This document shows, piece by piece, positions 62,805 through 64,000 of a stretch of 64,000 nt of DNA. Position 1 is the first letter of the stretch. Each line of letters begins with the position of its first letter. The position numbers and the translations under genes were made by a program. The notes under the pieces were generated by a model. The model worked only from the letters and a program-made list of their open reading frames with translations, had not been told where the DNA came from and searched no databases. Origin of the DNA: Pararhizobium sp. A13 (lineage in GTDB: Bacteria > Pseudomonadota > Alphaproteobacteria > Rhizobiales > Rhizobiaceae); assembly GCF_040126305.1 (NCBI RefSeq), contig NZ_CP149510.1, positions 3,793,001 to 3,857,000 of the forward strand, given 5' to 3'.

Positions 62805-63605
62805 ATGATGTTCACGACACTCGCGATGCTTTTAAGTCTTTCGGGCGCAGCCGCCATCACCCCGGCCGCCAGCAGCCCACAGGTTGATGTCGCGCTCGTG
62901 CTCGCCGTCGATATGTCCGGCTCCATGGATGTCGAGGAAGCGCGCGTACAGCGGATGGGATATGTGGAAGCCCTGCGCCATGCGGAATTCATCAATGCGG
63001 TAAGCGCCGGCCTCAATGGCCGCATCGTCATGAGCTATTTCGAGTGGGCCGGCAACGTCAACGAAACGTCGCTGGTCGAATGGCAGCTGATCGATGACGC
63101 CGAGGATGCCGCAGCTTTCGCCGAACGTATCGCCGCCCGGCCGGTTTACACGCGACGGGGCACGTCGATTTCCAACGCCATCGCCTTTGCCTCGAAACTC
63201 ATCGCCGCCAACCCCTATGATGCGATGCGCCGGGTGATCGATGTGTCCGGCGACGGCCCGAACAATCTCGGCCCGCCGGTCGACCCGGCCCGCGACGCCG
63301 CGGTCGCGAGCGGCACCGTCATCAATGGCCTCGCCATCATCATCCGCCCGTCCGGCAGCGCTGGCTCGCTGGACCGGTATTACGCGGACTGCGTCATCGG
63401 CGGACCCGGTTCCTTTGTGCTGCCCGTTCGCCGATCGGAGGATTTCGCCGTGGCGATCCGACAAAAACTGGTCATGGAGGTGAGCCGCCAGCAACCAGCG
63501 GAACAGGTCGTTCCAGTCCAGGCCCCTCCCTCCACCGACTGCCTGATCGGCGAGAAACTGCGCCCCAGCATCCTCGATCGGGTCTATCCCGAACTGGACC
63601 GGTAG
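62805..63605 (+). CDS. DUF1194 protein (von Willebrand A-like), exported
   Basis: A 266-residue protein with a signal peptide (MMFTTLAMLLSLSGAAAITPA) and a VWA-type fold. The MIDAS motif D-x-S-x-S reads DMSGSM near residue 37; YFEWAGNV near 83 and DVSGDGPNN near 147 are DUF1194 landmarks. Probably a periplasmic metal-dependent binding protein of unknown role. Start at ATG 62805 or 62808. Confidence 0.85.
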   Translation: MMFTTLAMLLSLSGAAAITPAASSPQVDVALVLAVDMSGSMDVEEARVQRMGYVEALRHAEFINAVSAGLNGRIVMSYFEWAGNVNETSLVEWQLIDDAEDAAAFAERIAARPVYTRRGTSISNAIAFASKLIAANPYDAMRRVIDVSGDGPNNLGPPVDPARDAAVASGTVINGLAIIIRPSGSAGSLDRYYADCVIGGPGSFVLPVRRSEDFAVAIRQKLVMEVSRQQPAEQVVPVQAPPSTDCLIGEKLRPSILDRVYPELDR

Positions 63606-63641
63606 AGAGTTCCAAGTCCGACGACATTTCCTTAAGGGCGC

Positions 63642-64000
63642 CTACGACCCCGATGCGTTGGTGGCGCCTGCCGGTTGGCCTTCTGATTGCAATACCGCCA
63701 GCACGCGCTCGGCAGCCTCGCGGCCAGCGACGATCGCACCTTCGATGTAGGCCGGAAAGGACGGGGCCAGTTCCGAGGCGGCAAAATGGACGGGCGGTGC
63801 ACCGGCCCGGATCATCGCTTCCGCGGCGTAGGCTGAAAGGTCGGTGATGACGTCGCTGTAGCCTCCGCCGCTCCAACGATCGTCGACCCAGTCGCGCATC
63901 CGCAAATCCGTATAGTCTCCAGCCTCGCTGCCCAGCGCCGCGACGAGCCGGCGGATGATTTCGGACTGGATGAACTCAGCCCCCTTCCCGCTCCATTCGG
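63642..64000 (-). CDS. Flavin monoamine oxidase family protein, C-terminal part (cut by window edge)
   Basis: About 119 residues are visible. The C-terminal flavin amine oxidase segment is recognisable: RMRDWVDDRWSGGGYSD, then PPVHFAASELAPSFPAYIEGAIVAGREAAERVL. The frame stays open to the edge of the window. The N-terminal FAD domain lies outside. Convergent with the DUF1194 gene. Confidence 0.82.
   Translation of the reverse strand, partial: EWSGKGAEFIQSEIIRRLVAALGSEAGDYTDLRMRDWVDDRWSGGGYSDVITDLSAYAAEAMIRAGAPPVHFAASELAPSFPAYIEGAIVAGREAAERVLAVLQSEGQPAGATNASGS

Overview
The window looks like chromosome or chromid DNA of a Rhizobiaceae-type alphaproteobacterium (Rhizobium/Agrobacterium/Ensifer group). 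It is GC-rich and tightly packed, with many ABC uptake operons and LysR/RpiR/GlxA regulators. Other hints are an FMN riboswitch before a RibH2-type lumazine synthase, a rhizobial iron-box motif before a TonB receptor, CbtBA under a cobalamin riboswitch, and GC-rich palindromic repeats of the Rhizobium intergenic mosaic type. No rRNA, tRNA, CRISPR, IS element or prophage was seen.

Layout. 1-5.8 kb: an N-formylglutamate amidohydrolase cut by the left edge, a divergent RpiR regulator, and a four-gene ABC importer. 5.9-7.5 kb: FMN riboswitch with ribH2, then a methyltransferase. 7.6-16.3 kb: a one-strand catabolic operon divergent from an unusual LysR with two helix-turn-helix segments. It encodes a HAL-family lyase without the MIO triad, a cyclic amidohydrolase, a carbamoylase, a DUF917/thiohydantoin-desulfurase-family protein, a TfoX-like protein and a divergent urocanate-hydratase homologue. 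Together these match the five steps of ergothioneine breakdown to glutamate. 16.4-30 kb: a GlxA/CdhR-like regulator and a carnitine/gamma-butyrobetaine operon (CdhC, fused carnitine dehydrogenase-thioesterase, CaiA-like dehydrogenase, ADP-forming CoA ligase, CaiD-like hydratase), then an oligopeptide-type ABC importer. 30-36 kb: two toxin-antitoxin pairs around housekeeping and hydrolase genes. 36-42.8 kb: LysR plus ydcSTUV-patD (polyamine uptake and gamma-aminobutyraldehyde oxidation). 42.9-47.1 kb: a siderophore-iron locus (receptor, FhuF-like reductase, binding protein). 47.1-49.4 kb: small genes (ferritin-like, membrane, cysteine hydrolase, Lrp). 49.4-57 kb: glycine betaine demethylation (Rieske oxygenase, sarcosine-DH-like, dimethylglycine-DH-like, LysR). 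57-64 kb: a GGDEF/EAL protein, cobalamin riboswitch with cbtBA, a second FhuF-like reductase, a glycoamylase-like protein, a DUF1194 protein and a truncated amine oxidase.

The theme tying the window together is trimethylammonium chemistry. Ergothioneine, carnitine/gamma-butyrobetaine and glycine betaine each have a dedicated gene set here. The carnitine route ends in glycine betaine, which the genes at 49-56 kb can demethylate to glycine. Functional names beyond family level are inference from motifs and gene order, since no database search was possible.
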